A DNA stretch of 64,000 bases from Lophius americanus (lineage: Eukaryota > Chordata > Actinopteri > Lophiiformes > Lophiidae): contig JBBDHG010000151.1 in assembly GCA_037951165.1 (NCBI GenBank), positions 1,868,001-1,932,000 on the forward strand, given 5' to 3'. Of this stretch, positions 11,299 through 26,000 are shown piece by piece. Both the position numbers and the translations under genes were made by a program. Position 1 is the first letter of the stretch. Every line of letters starts with the position of its first letter. Below the pieces are notes generated by a model. It saw nothing but the letters and a program-made list of their open reading frames with translations, was not told the DNA's origin and made no database searches.

Positions 11299-14200
11299 GT
11301 AAGCAAACTTTTGAGTAAAGGTGGGGATCGTCAGCGTGTTGGTCGATTATTCTGGCAGGAATGGCTTGAAGAATTGATGAGCAGGAGGCGAGAGAGGCAG
11401 AGAGAGAGAGGCAGAGCAGGAGGAAAATGGTAGAGGGATATAAGAGGAGAAATTAGTTTTTTCCAAGCATGGAGGCAGAGAGCCAGTGTGTGTGTGTGTG
11501 TCTATGTGTGTGTGTGTGTGTGGATTCCTCCCTCCATCAAAGTGAGTGGAGCTAGTTATTTCTCCTCAGCAGCAGGAGATGTGAGAACAAGTTCAGCTCT
11601 TTTTCCCGCGCTGGCTCCAGGGGAATTCATCACATCTCCTCCGCCTGCGACCGTCTACAGGCGGCACAGTTCAAAGACCAACCAGCAAATGTGTTCTGCT
11701 GTTCTGTTGTATATCCGAACCGTTTTTTCCCTTTTGACCTGTTAGGACGGTTTCCACAGCAACCCCATTTGATCATTGAAGTTTTAATGCCTGTATTTCT
11801 TCAAAGTGTATTTGAATTCATCGCAAATTTCTTCCATACAAAGACAGGAACGAAAAAGAATCGGAACGCGTAAATAAATGATTTGACTGCGAGAAGCCAT
11901 TCACTCTCATCATGATTAACTCCACGAACCATCACATTGTAATTATGAGCAGTAAAACACTAAATGTGTTATCTTGCCCTGGGCTTGGCTGGAATGTGTT
12001 GATTAGATAGGAAGCGTCAACCAACGTGTGAATCTGCTGAAACACACCTGTGAGAAATAGCAGGAAATATTATGCGTTTGCATTTTTTTTTTTTTTTTCC
12101 AAACAGGGTCAGCAGATTTGTCCTGTAGATGTGAAATTTAAATCCGAGCGCAGTGAAAGATAAGCACGTGAATGCCTTTTTTTTTTACAGCGTGGTTTGA
12201 TGTGTGGAGCTGATTGTGTTGGGAAACACGTGCTCTGGGTTCTCCTGTGTTATGGGGTGGCGTACGCTGAATACGAGGCCGGCAGCGGCGAGGATTCATT
12301 CATCATTCAGTGACTTACATGGTTACAGACAGCAGGGGAAACTTGATACGGCGCGATGAGACGGAGACGCTCAGCTGGATACGTAGTTTTGCACAATCGT
12401 GTCCTTCCAGATCTAGCAGTCTGACAGGAAGTGACTTTTTTTATGTGCTTTGCTACATGTAAGAGATAGATTAGAGCCCGATTCATCCTTGAATCGCTGT
12501 TAGACATTGCCTTCCTGTAGGTTATTCACAGCGCTGCAGTCTCGAGCCCATTACCGCGTCTGACTGAATGTCCCCATAGTCAGATCAGACAGTGGAGGTC
12601 TTTGTCGGGGAGTCAGTTAGAGGAAGACGTAGAATGTCGTGGCTCTTTGTATTGTCGAGGTGAAAGTGACTGAATACGCAAGATAACAGTTTTTTGAGCT
12701 ATAGAACAATTTATAATCGTTTTCAAAAGGGCACCCGGTGAACGTTTTGCTGTTGACTGAACACTGATGTTAATTTTTCAATACTCCTCAGCCAGTGATC
12801 AGAGTTCAGAGGAGAAACTGTTCGCAAAGGAGGAGAGATGATTCATCGTGTGTCCAAGGCTACCTTCACTTTAAAATACGTTGTTTTTTTTTTGCGTTAA
12901 TGTGACATAAATGCAAAGTGTATTTCGGGCCTGTGTGAATGCAAACATCCGGTTTGTTCAGATTGGGTTTGAGTCACTTTGGTACGATGGCCAACGACAA
13001 CACACGTATGCTGCAAAAGAACCAACACAACACAATTAGCCGTGGTAGCTTCGCTTAACTTCTAGGTCATGCAGTCATGTGACTAAGAGCAAACTTTGAT
13101 CAATGGCGTAAAAAACAACAAATAAAGTTAATACTGACCCTTACAAGCACGGAACCCAAAGCTACAGTAGACCAGGTGTATTGTACTTGCTGAAAACTCT
13201 TAAATAGCCATTTGAATAGCTTTTTTTGTGACATTTTGAGAGTTGTGTCGTCGTTGCCATGGCGACATCTGAGGTCCATATGCGCGATGGTGGTTAAGAG
13301 TTTTTCGTCAGCAAGTGTAACAAACCTTGTTTACTCCAGCTTTGGGTTCTGTGCATGTTAGGGTCAGCATTAATTTTATGCTTAATGCTGACCCTACGGT
13401 TTTTTGCAGATCGTTTATCTTAATGTGTTTTGTCAACATGAACTCAGGAGGCTTTTTAGCGCATGCAGTGAGGATTGTCGTCATCTGTAAAGCTTTTGAA
13501 TACAACCTCCTGACAGTTGGTCTTATTTAGTCCCAGTTTGCCTCAAGGAGCATGATAGCTGCGTTAGCATGTATACATATGCTAATGTGGCTAAGGGGCT
13601 CCATCTACATATCGATTTCACAAACTCCAGGTTGGTGTTAATGAAGAGAATAAACAGTTTTCTATCTATTCCTCAAGTTCTGAATAATACACGTACACTC
13701 ATAAAAGAAAAAAGAGTTGTTAAACACCATAAATGTTATTATACTGAATTTAATTCCTATATGCACACTTACTTTACCGTTTCGATTGAGCCAGCACGTT
13801 AAATTTGTCTTAGCTCAGATTAGTTAGATGGATCCTCATAATCTACTTGAACATGGGTCGGTTATATTTCATCTTAATAATGATATTAAATCATATCTAA
13901 CACCACTCAGTTTGGTGGAAATTGTTGCCATACCAGTATTAAGTAAATTCAACCAATTATTTTGTAGTGTAGTCCGTATACTGTATGTATTTACTGGTTT
14001 ATCTCGCCGTAAAATAAAGATTTAAAGCTATAAAAGCTACACATCTGGTCATTTTTACTTGGCACAACATAAAAGGGGATTCATAGTTGATTAATAAAAG
14101 ATGCTGCTTGTGACGGAGTTGGAAGGAATGAACATAAAAACGGTTCCCTCCTGTCCCACATCACACTGTAGGTGTCCTGGCTCCGTGGCAGACGTCCAAG

Positions 14201-17200
14201 AATATTGTGAGTGAGAGTGAGAGCCTCCTGTTTAAAGCTCTGTGGTGTTTATGTGACGGTCTACAGCTCTCAGAAAGAAAGAGGGCTCACCACTAAGTGT
14301 GTCATTGTGACTTTGTCCCAAAACTTCAGGCAGAGGGGATTCTGCAAATCCGGAGAGACTCCTCAACAATCCCTCTGTCTCTTCTCTCTTTATCGTCTCG
14401 GATTCATTTGTTCTCCTTCCACAATTCCACTTTCTCCTTCTCTCTAACCTTCATTAGTCTCGCCTCCCCTCCGTCTTTCTCCCCCTCAGCAATTAGTTTC
14501 TCCCTTCTCTCATTTTTTTGGCACACAACTCGACAGATTGTAAAAGTGTGTCTGTTGTACTTCCAATCGTTCCCCTCAAAGGGTCTCAAAGTCATTACAG
14601 AACAGGAAAAGTGAAGGATTCTTCACATTACAGCGGGCGAAGGGAGAAAACAGGTTCCACAGCTGGACTGGAGCCGAGCTTCAGTGGGAACTGTAAAACT
14701 TTTGATGTATTGAACTACTGAAATCTCACTATTTTGCTGCATAAATGTGAGATAGAACATTGACAGAGAATGTCATTATATGCAGAAATATACTGTTAAA
14801 ATACCTGCAAACAGCAAAGGATCATGGGAAGGTCAGAGAGTAAGAGTGGGAACTGACATCTGACCAGGAAACGGAACAACCTGCCAGTTATTTGGGGGAT
14901 TTGCATGCAAGTGGGAACTTTTGGTTGACATGACAACAGTGTTTTGGGAGCCTGAAAAAACAAACTTTTGAAAACTTTTACAAAAAATTCTGCTTGCTGA
15001 AAATGCCCTGTGGCCAAACTCCATTTCACTATTCTCCATTATGTTTTCAGCCAGATAACAATGCAGGGTCAGAACAACGAAAACAATTGAGTTATTTCTC
15101 ATTTCCATGCATGTGAGTGGAGTTGACTTTGAAACGAAACCTGGTTTTTGCATATCCACTCGTGTAAAAGGACCGTTTTCATAATGTTGTTGTATGAACA
15201 CGGGAAATGCTACGGAAAAACTTTTGGCACACTTAAGACAAAACCGTTGTCATGTAAACAAGGGTTTAGGATCGGTGGGTGCTGCCCTGCAGGTCGGTCA
15301 GTTGTCAGCTGACGGTGGTTTGATCCCGGCGAATGAACTGAAACTTGAGAAGGCAGATAAAAGTACAGAAACATTTCAAATACAACTATTTTGCAAAGAA
15401 TAATTAAACCCCAGGAAAAAGTTGGGATTATTGTGGAATCATCATGGCCATAACTCAAAATCTTGATGGATCACTAATTGTATTTTACATCCCCATAGAA
15501 CTTAACGCGAGGAAGAACTTGATTGACTTTTGATGAGGTCAGTTGCAAATCTCTTCCACAAGGGGGAGCTTTATTGACCAAAAACTTTATTAACCAATTA
15601 AGTCCAAATGTAGTTCACATGAATCGACTTGAGGTACTTCATAGAAATAGTGAGGTGGAGTCAATACGGACTGTTTGAGATTATTAATTAGTCACATTTA
15701 ATTTGAGGAGTTCAATCAGGGGAATTGCTTGTACAACACAGGGGATTGGGGGCTTTCTGGGGGGGATATACCTTTCCTGTCAGGGACAGGGATTTCTACT
15801 AATATGATGTAATTCTAGAATACAGTAAAAAAACATTTCCAATTACTGTTAAGAGTTACAGTACAAAACAATTAACTGTTAATTGTTTGTCACTAAACTT
15901 TTGCTAATGTATTCACATGAGTTCCTCGCGCCTTTTTGTTTTTGGCTGCTGTATCTGATCAGTATTCCCTCTTGTTGTACGTATGAAACATTTAAAAATC
16001 ATTGTTCCTTCATTAAATTTAGATGCAGGTTATTTTAATCTGGCTTTCCTTTTGCTGCTGATAAAATTAATAGATTTCTAGTGAAGTGATTGCAATCAAC
16101 CAAACTCAAAAACCTCGTCTGAGCCTTGCATAGGCCAAAAAAACAGCAAAAAATGTTAAAAATTATGTCCAGATTGAGTTTTTTTTTTCCCATTTGGAGC
16201 TACTTTACAGACACGGTCCATTCTATGGAAACCTCCAGGAAGTGCACTGAGCTTTTGAGTCCTTTTAACACACTGACCAAACTAACAACATCCAATAATC
16301 TACATTGGCTGGAAAATACTTTTTCCTGTTAGCTTACATTGCTAAAAAGAATTCGGCCACATAACAATGTTTTTTTTATTGCACCATGGGCCTGAAAATG
16401 ACCCATTTCACTCACAGAGTTTAATCTTTGCAGCTGATAACCTTTGGACAATCTGGAAGAGCCACATTTATATTTTCTCCCAATAGAATATATGTATTGT
16501 TTTTGGAACAAACTTGTTCCGCACCTTTCATTTTGAATGAGGAACAAAGTATTTCAGAGGCCAATTCTGGTTTTCAGCCTGCAGGCTCGCCTCGCTGTCT
16601 CCTGCACCACAGTGGCTATCTCTGTCCTCACAGCTGCAGCATTCTGACAGGACCGCCAGTCTCACCGACCCCCAGCTGCCCAGCGGCCACTGCAAGATTT
16701 ATGAGTCTCGTCAGACCATTTACATTCTACGTTTTATTTGTGATTTTTCTGAGTGGGCATCTCGGCACACTCACACCGCGGGGCTCCATTATAGCTGCCA
16801 TTCTTTGTATTTGGCTTGTGGCAGTTTTAAATTGTCCGACTGCTTCTGGCTTCCAGACCCCCCCAAAGGACACGTATGTCCTGTCCTTGTACCAAATTCA
16901 GCATTACTGGACTGGACAACATCGCCGACTGGCTGTTTAGTTTAGACCGGTCTAGTTCAGTCAATATACAGGCTTATTAATAGATTGTTGTTCTATAAAA
17001 TATAACATATAACCTCAAGATAATAAATATGTCATGCCTTATTATTGTGCCAGTCTGTTTTATCAATAAAATATCAATTTGTTTGGGGTTATGTAATTGC
17101 CTTGGAGTAGTTTGCATCTTTACCGGCTGTAAATCTCAAACCCATGATGCATGAAATGATGCATGATGGGGAATCGTTTTATAAAGTATAGATGTTTGAT

Positions 17201-20200
17201 TACGCAATCTGTGTTAGACAGTATTCCTATTAATCTCTTTTGGTCTTCTTTAAGTATTAGAAGTACAAAAACCGTTCCCCTTCTGCTGTAGCCTCTCGTC
17301 TCATTTTTACTTTAAATCTGTCTTACTTCCTCGAGAACCTTTTTTTTCTTTTCTTCCATATTTATCTTTATTTAATGTATGTTTATTTATGTATTTTTAC
17401 ACATATACAAGTTTATATGTCTTGTGTTCCAACTTTTGGACTTGCTGTAACGTCCACATTTCCCAGTGGGGATTAATAAATCGGATGTAAATTAGTCCCA
17501 CGCTCTTCCTCCACACCTCACTGTATATAGAGGAGACCCTGCTTCCTGCACCGGATGTAACATGCAGAATCATCTAGTATGGAGTTTTCTCTACGAGATA
17601 CTGCAACTGAACTGGACATTTTTTTAAATGCACTTGCCTTTGGGGCTACAAGATTACGGTAAACATTATAATCCTGATTAATTTGGTCAGTATTAAGATT
17701 ATTATTACTCATCATCATTATTCACAGATTTAATGAGCTTCCAGTCTCAGGTATGGCTTCATTGATTGATCTGAGGGTAGGGTGGGAGCAAAGCATTTGA
17801 AAGGTATGAGATCCCTCCCCCTATTTCCCCTCAATGTTTTACATACAGCGCAGGTAACGCCACTTTAGAATAATAATTGGGGATAACAGATTTTTGACCT
17901 CCTGAAGGCTTAACTGCTCAGGTTCTTAACTGGACACACATCTTTGGTCAAACAGGGATTTGAAAAGGAATGGAAATTATATAGCATATAGAAGTGATGC
18001 TCGTTGATATATTTGCACCGGCGCGGTTCATGGAACCGCTTTAACCAGTCAGTTAATGGTTTGGGAAGCGCTTGATTTGTGCTTTTCAGCAGAGTATTCT
18101 CTAGAAAGGGAATTTTGAAAATACCTATGAAACAAAAATCGTGATTGAAGTTAAAATGTGATCAATTGTGCCATCAACTCTACAAGAGATGTGCCATATC
18201 GCCCAGAACCGAGGATTCTTTATAATTAATACACAGCTGTACTGATTCGGTTCAGTGTGAGTAGCTTTTCCATGCAGGTGACTTTAATCTCACATACGTA
18301 TGGGTCTGTATGAATGTGACCCTGGCCAGCGTTTGGTGTGAGCCTGGCCTCCAGAGGCAGATGCTCTGCCACATGTCCAGCCTGTCCGACAGCGTGATGG
18401 GGGCAGGACGGACCCGCCAGAGAGCGCCACACAGAGCAGGGGAAGCTCTGGTCAGACCCACACAGCCGTCGCGTCCATATGGGCACTTCAGACCTGGACC
18501 GTGGGTCCGTGCAGATAGGGGTGTTAAATATGTTGTGACTATCGGTTACCCCGGTTGGAGAGGCCAGCGTGGGTTATTGGATCAATGAAGAGAAGTGTAA
18601 CGCAAAAAATGAAGTGAAAATGAAAAAAGAACAAATACCTGAATGAAGCAATGATGGCAAAACGTTGTTGAAATCCAGTAGAAGTCCGGGATGCTGGGAT
18701 TGATGATGTGTTTTTCCGCTCCCTGATCTCACCTCACCTCAGAATGATGCACCTGTGTCAGACAATGTGTCCCTGGTGACACACAGGGGATGAAGGGATA
18801 CGGAAACACCCCAATCATCAGCTGTTTGACTTATTAAGTCAGATATGCGCTGGTCTAGAACTTACTGTACTCTGTCTAAATCTTTCCAGTGGGATTTTTA
18901 CATTTATTTTCCGAGAGAACCGAATGACGTGACCTTTCCATTTTTTTCCTGCATTTATTTGGCCAAACAAGTTGTCTCCCTGTCTGTACGGGTCAGCGAG
19001 TTTCACCTTTTCACCTGGGAGTCTAATTCCACTTGACAGGCTCAAACAACTATTGCAGCAGTGCTGCATCAGTTTGTAATCCTCAAAAAGTAAGAAAGTT
19101 TGAATCACACTTGGACAGTCTGCTGGTATTTAATATTACAGCACTGTTTTCTTTTTTTTCCATTTAAACTGTTCATCTTCCATTGTGGAAATCAACTCTG
19201 CTGCTGTGAACATATCGTCTGGTGTCTTCCATCACGGTAATAGCTGCTTGTTGTTGCACAGCATGGTGATAATACCACATGATTTAGGGGTGCATATGGC
19301 CTCGTCACCAGCGCAGTGGGTAGCCGGTGTTCTGATTAAATAGAAACAGGAAATGGGAGATTATTCAGCGTCAGGTTAATGCTAGGCTAACACAGTAAGC
19401 AGTACATTAGCTGGGAAGCTTGTTATGCTTTACATAGATGTCCACGTCGAGCTTCGTCTCTCTTTACGTACAGTAAATCTGCGATCTTGCACCCGGATTA
19501 GGGGGGTGTTATTGTGCATACGTGTGTTGGAGTGGAAGGGGGTCACAGAGTCAGGGGAAGACTGCGTGGTCTGGCGTGGAGAAGGGAACAGCAACAGTCA
19601 CCGCTTCGCTTCGCCAGCCAACAATCTCCCCCTGCGTTGGCTCTGATAAGGCCAGGATGAAAGCCCTCTCTGTGGGCAAAGACACTCCTCACCCCTCCTC
19701 CTGTCTCCCCTCCAGACAAGGCAAAGGATGCACACATGATGCCTGTACACACAACTACACAGCCGCGTCGGAGGCAGATACGGCTGTTTGCCCTACTGTT
19801 TGTTTGTACCGAGCAGAAGGAACATCACACAAGGTCCGTCCATACATCAGCTTTACGGCGTGTTTTCCTTTTTTACAACCGTGTAAAGATGTCAGTCGAG
19901 CTCTTAACACCTGACAAGAGGACTTATCAGCTGTTATCAGCCACTAGCTGATTACCCCACGTACCAATTGGCCAAGTGGCCTGGCCAAGATGATACGAGG
20001 TAGGGGGAGGGAGGCGGGGATGAGGGGGAATTGGAAAGGTAGGGGTGTAAAAGAGAAGTTGAGAGAAGCAAAGGCAGTACAGCAACAAAGAGAGAGCGAG
20101 ACAGGATTTGTGTCATTTGAATACTGCCAGTCTTGTGATTTAGTCCCGTCTTAACCCTGCCATTTCCAACACAGTACGTCTCCCCCACCTCCTCCTCCTG

Positions 20201-22999
20201 TCACCTATCAGTTGCTTTGACATCGTTTCAAATCCGTTCCATTCCAGCGCTCCTGTCTTGTCACCGTCTGTCTATCCCATTCATTAATATACTTTGGCGT
20301 GACCCCGCCCTCCGTGGTGCGGAGATTTTCTCTGTGTCCCAAAATCCCTGTAAAGAAAAATACGGAGATGGAAGACACAGCGACAATCAGTCTGTCTGTG
20401 GGGCACAGGTTTTTGATTCTTCTCAGTGTGTCCTCTGCAGCAGGTGACTGCGATACAATCAGTTTGAAGCCAACCTTGTGCCGGAGTAACCCAATAATAC
20501 AGCTTACGGCCACATGCTGCAGGCCATGTTTTGTCAGGTTCCACAGATGTTACCATGAACCATCTGGAGCTGATATGGATATGCAGGCATTTGCGTCTAC
20601 ATGCCACTAAAAAATGCACAGACAACATGCAGAGAGAAAAAGGCTAAAAACACAACTTCTGAGACATAAAAGCTTATAATGTCTTTTATAGCAGCATAAT
20701 ATTTCTCTCAGTCAGATCTTTGGAAGAGTTCTTTGGCAGCGGAGGTGATATTCTCATCTGAGACCAAATGTCTATTAGACTATTAAAAGAAAAACCTTCT
20801 CTTTTTTCCCTGCTCTATTTTCTCCCTGCCAAGAATTTATCCCTTGCAAAATCATTTGGGGGGGGGGGGGGGGTATTTCTTGTGACTGTCTTCTAAGAAA
20901 AGTGGTTCTGTATACAGCTTGTTGATCGCATTGTCACTAATGATATATTTCTCTTACAGCCATCATAACATCTGTTCTACAAGATTGCCAAAGCTTAAAA
21001 ATAGGAATTTTGCATAAACTGCAATCATGAATTAAGCTGTTAGCTGAAATCTGGGTCCATTTTTGAACAGCCCCGTTTCAAACCCACGGGGTGGATTCTG
21101 GGTCCAGGTGGTGTAAAGGCAGATTGGGTTACTGCCGGGTGCTGGTGTTAGATTCCCACTTAACCAACTTGGGTTCAGGAGTCATTAGACTCACTCAGAG
21201 CCTGGCTTTGAATCCAGTTACAGATAGAATAACGCTAAACCATCTGCACAGCAGGGGGGTTGATTACGTTTAGAGCGCAGTGTAACCATAAGCCTTTTAT
21301 TGATATGGGAAATGCCCTGAGGGTGGAGAGTGGCCAAAGCAAGCGTGGTGGATGAGTCTTTGTTGTTGTTGTTACATGGAGGTAAATACGTTATATCTCT
21401 TCTCTGATGCCATTTCTTTAAATCTAGTCAGGTTTGGGACATATGGGGGTTTTTATGGGGGTGAAACCTCAGATTAACCGGAGTCAAATTCCTTGCATGC
21501 ATATACATGGCCAATAAAGCTGATTCTGACTCTGATCACACAGTCCTGCTGTTTGTCTGTGCTTCGTCTATAACAGTGATGATTTATTCCTTATAAGGAA
21601 GGTGGCTAGACACGGGCAGCGGCATGGCATGCCTAAATGAGCTAACCTTCCGGGCTAAAATGAAGCCCCTCCTACACGTGCAAACGCACCATATGTGCTC
21701 CTTTAGGTTATGACAGTAATGACATCAACGCCGCAGTAGGCGTCAAATTACCGCGGCAATGCGATTATCGCCTCGGCCCTACTTCTCGTCCATGCTGATT
21801 TGTTTACCTTGCCGGTTAAGTTTTGGAAATGCTCCAGAGCTGGCTATTAAAAAAAAAAGACTTTGCCCGGAGATGAATAACTTTGGATGGCTGTTTTCAT
21901 CCCCGTACAGTCCAGAAGTTGAGAGGAGATACACATTTAATTGGGTATAAAAAGATATAAAAAGCAAAACAAGCAAAAACAAACGCAGGATTAAAATAAG
22001 AAGCGTGGCTACAACAAAAACAGTGGAACAATTTTAACTCAAAGAGAGTTTTCTCACCACACAGTCGCTGCCATCTGGCCATCTGGCACCAAACTAGGAG
22101 CAATCAGGACTTTGGAGCGCCATGCTTTGATTAAGGAAGCGGTCGTAGCTGCTGGTCACTCTCCACAACGGGTGGGCAGACGAGGGGAGGCGTAACCTGG
22201 AAAAGCAGGGGAGAAGACAAACTCAAACCTCCACGGCTTTAAGGCCGCAACGGCCCTCGTCGGGCAGGGTTACTTGGCAACCGTCATCTTTGGCTTAAGC
22301 TGGAGGAAGATCGTGGTCTTTTTTAGGAGAAAACAATATTGATTGCCGGAAGGAGATTAGATCCAAACGTTAGTCTCCCACGTAAAGTTTCAAGCCTTAT
22401 TGAACCAACCAGCCTGGCCAATATTCCACCTAGTGAACTCAATGTTCATGCAGATAGGTCCTCTTAAGCATTCAAACCCAGTAAATGCTGTTATTCCTCT
22501 ACGGAGGATCTCCTTTTTCTCCTCTTTTGACTCACAAACGGATTCAAGTTTTTTGCCACACACTATTACAGGGAATTTTTTTCCATTATTGGATGATTCT
22601 TTGTGAAGGTGGGAAGTCGGGGACTGTGGAAAATTTCCACATATGACAAAGTCAATGTCAAATTTATTGTCAGTTACACAATATGCTGTACATACAAATC
22701 AAACTAGTGTTTCCTCAAATTAAATATGAATTTGTCTCGCTAGAAAAGCTCCCATTAGTGAGTCATACATGATCCATGCAAAATAAATCCCCTCAAGTTG
22801 TTTCATATGCACCAAATTTGGACTACACCAACCCATGGTTGAGAAAATCTATCCCTTTTTGCGCATTCTAGAAAAATACTCTACAGTATAAAAAACTGTA
22901 GTATAACGTAACACTGTATTTACACATGTGGTTTTTACCATAGCTCTAATGATTAAATAGCAGCGCATTTTGTTCATGTTCACAGTGAAAGTGGCCGGT

Positions 23000-23038
<39 letters not shown>

Positions 23039-26000
23039 TGAGAGGAGGGGGGATGCAGACTGGAGCTTCTTGTGGTGGGAGAGAGGGGGAGAGAGTTCAA
23101 CCACCTTACAGTCTGGTGGGTGAGGCTGTTGCTGGCTCCGGAGAAGCAGGTCCTTAGGCTCCTCTCCCAGATGAGAGGATGCTGGAGAGGCCCTGTGAGG
23201 CATGATACTATATGTAAACGAAAATACAAGTGTGTAAAAAACAAACAAACATGGGCTTATGACATTAAATAAAACACAAAGTTAATAAACTGGTCTCCAT
23301 CCTCGTGTTAAAAATGGTCACAGAGCATGTCCTGACGCCCTTCTTATAGAGGGTTTTTCTAAATTTTGGATCATTAATTTATAAGCTGCACTGCTTTTGT
23401 TCATTCACTTAAAATGTTGTGCATCTACAAAACCCGGCGTTAGAAGATCTAAGGTGCTCACCGAGGATTTCTAAGACGACAGAGTCTGCAATGGAAGCCA
23501 GTCGCAAACCTTTGAGAGCTTTATAAACCAGTAAAATATCCTTAATATCTATTTAAAAAGACACTGGTGGCCAATGGAGTGTAGCCACAACTGTGCTTAT
23601 ACTCTCTCTCGTCTGTATTTTATTCATAAACTGACAAACTTGTCAATGAACTTCCTTGGATGATCAACAAAAAGACTATTATGGTAATCAACTTGGAATA
23701 AAATAATAAATAGTGTATTCAGCATCTTTATGGGATATAAATTACCTTACTTTGTCAATATTTTCTTAGGTGATGAAAAGCTCTTTTATCCTTATGTATG
23801 AATTAAAATGAAAATTAGATTATATCTGAATTATTCTGTAGTGACTGGAATTTGCTATCATGTGCATCTGATATATTTAATCATAACCCTTTCCCAAACC
23901 TTAAAGAAAAGGGGATTTTTGCCTCATGAAGATCTTATAGAAAACAAAAATGTGAAGACATGTTGGCATGGGAAAATGATTGATGGTTCTGGAGGGGCAG
24001 GTTTCTGACGCTTTGGTACCTTCTCTCAGATGACAGGAGTCTGGAGCGGCTGAGAGAGGGATGATACAATATGTAAAAAAAAAACAACAACTGAAAAACA
24101 CGGGAGAAAAACATGGAATAAAATGCAAAGTTTTATTTGAGGAATTGGAAAATGACTTTCCAATTTAAGGTTGAATATTTCCTTTCAAAATTATCAGCTT
24201 TTGTTCCCCGAGAGGTTAAAAATCGGTCCAATCTCCTAAAATGCGTGCGCTCTCAATCAGCCGTCATTCTTCAAAGATGCTTCATGGCCTTCCTGTTATA
24301 CTGAGACTCGCACAAATTAGGGCTGTGATCATTTTCTTTAGAGACAATGGCTTGAGTTAAGAGTCAATCTGTGACACAGATTCTAAAAAGAATACAGACA
24401 CTAATCATCATCCCACTGGTAATAGGTCGATGGCGTGTGTGATTAGCCGTTTCTTAGACGTACAGTCTTGATTGAGACGGGTTGAATGCGGGCTAAATTG
24501 CACCACCGTGTTTCTCTCGTTAAAGTGAAGCACCATGTTTGCCGCTCACAGCGAGTGGAGTGTGAAGTCGTTTTTCTTCTCGACCAAAGGGCGGACCGAG
24601 GAAGCTTCCCGTTATGAATAATGCTAATGGATAAGGTGCTTCCAGTGAGCGCAAACATGCATCACTTTAAAATGAAAAAAGCCAATGGTTTTAGTGGGAG
24701 GGAGGAAGATTCACAACTCTTACTCTAGGCGACTTTGCAAAAAAAAAAAAAAAATGTATGCAAAAAGCAGCACATAAATGTTTTATCTTCCCGCTCCCCA
24801 GTAAAATGTTTTCGTTTTCCAAGCCTTAGCTTGTTTTTGATAATTATGTCTGTAATTCTGGGTCCTGGCTGGTTGTGCCTTAAACCAAATCTGTGCCTGC
24901 GTGAATAAAAAACATTCCTATCAGGGCTGCCGCCTTTTCTGAGTATCACAACTTTATGGTGAAACTACGGCAGAGTAACTTATGACTTTGAAATTATGCA
25001 TCCAGATATGTTTTGATCTAGGGGCTTTTCTTTAATTAAAGATTAATTTGAAACGTAGGAGCTTCGGGACGGTTTTCTGCTACAAGCAATAAAGAGGCTA
25101 TGCTAATTTCATATGTACTGTATATATTCAGTCAGCATTTACAGCGACCTACAATCTCCATCTGTTTACTGGTCTGGTGCCACTTTCATAAGCCTTGCGA
25201 CTGCGTCCGTATGTTTTTACCCACAGGTCTGTGTGCTGAGTTCCAGAACAATGGAGACAAGGACAGCAGAAACTGAATGGTGTCCTGGAAAGGCCATTAA
25301 GTTTTCTAAAAGTCAACACTGACTGGTGCCCAAACGATCTAAAATGAGCAAAACATATTTCTTTTCGGCGCCAATTTCCAAATGACTACATATCAAAAGT
25401 AAATAGAACAAAATGTAAATGAAATTTCAAACGAAATGTTTTAGAAATGTACGTCATAACTCCTAAAACTACATGTGAGCTAAACACAAGGTGCGCAAAG
25501 TTTTGCAGATCACGTCATGAAGCGATTCAGTGATTTTTGAACATCTGGAACCTCTTATGAACGTCCTCAGACTTTTGGACATTGTGTATATGTTGGAAAA
25601 CATCCACCTCTGTCACTTTTCCATCACTGCTGACTGGAGCTACAACCAATTCCCGTTACAAACAAAAAGGCAGATAATTGGGGGTGTTAGTAGGTAAAAG
25701 GGGAATTAGCAGCTGATTCGGCTGTGACAGTGTGAAATTCTTTCTTACCACGCTGGAAGAGAGACATTCATTCATTATCTGCAACCAATTATTCTGTTCA
25801 GGGTCGAGGCGGTGCTGGAGCTTATCCCAGCTGTGACTGGTGAGAGGCAAACACTGGACAAGGCACCAGTTCATCAGGGCCAACACAGAGAAACAACCAT
25901 TCACTCTCTTTTCCTCATCTACAGAGGATTTAGAGTCACCAGTTCATCTTTCTGCATGTATTTGGACTGGGAGAGCCCGTGAAACCCCTGTGTACAAAGG

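Noticed and set aside
11230..11433. Read-through of PDZRN4 exon 1 into a 67-residue protein
   Set aside because: A consensus donor CAG|GTAAGC ends the exon at 11298; downstream residues are low-complexity Arg/Glu/Gly from intron sequence.
15283..15360. Possible SINE B box ('GGTGGTTTGATCCCGGCG')
   Set aside because: Only the B-box-like piece and little flanking similarity; too short to call.
16428..16940. 170-codon open frame in intron 1 with a hydrophobic stretch (FTFYVLFVIFLSGHLG)
   Set aside because: No recognisable domain, no homologue I know, ordinary composition for a chance frame in a 30-kb intron. Could only be revived by transcript or cross-species evidence.
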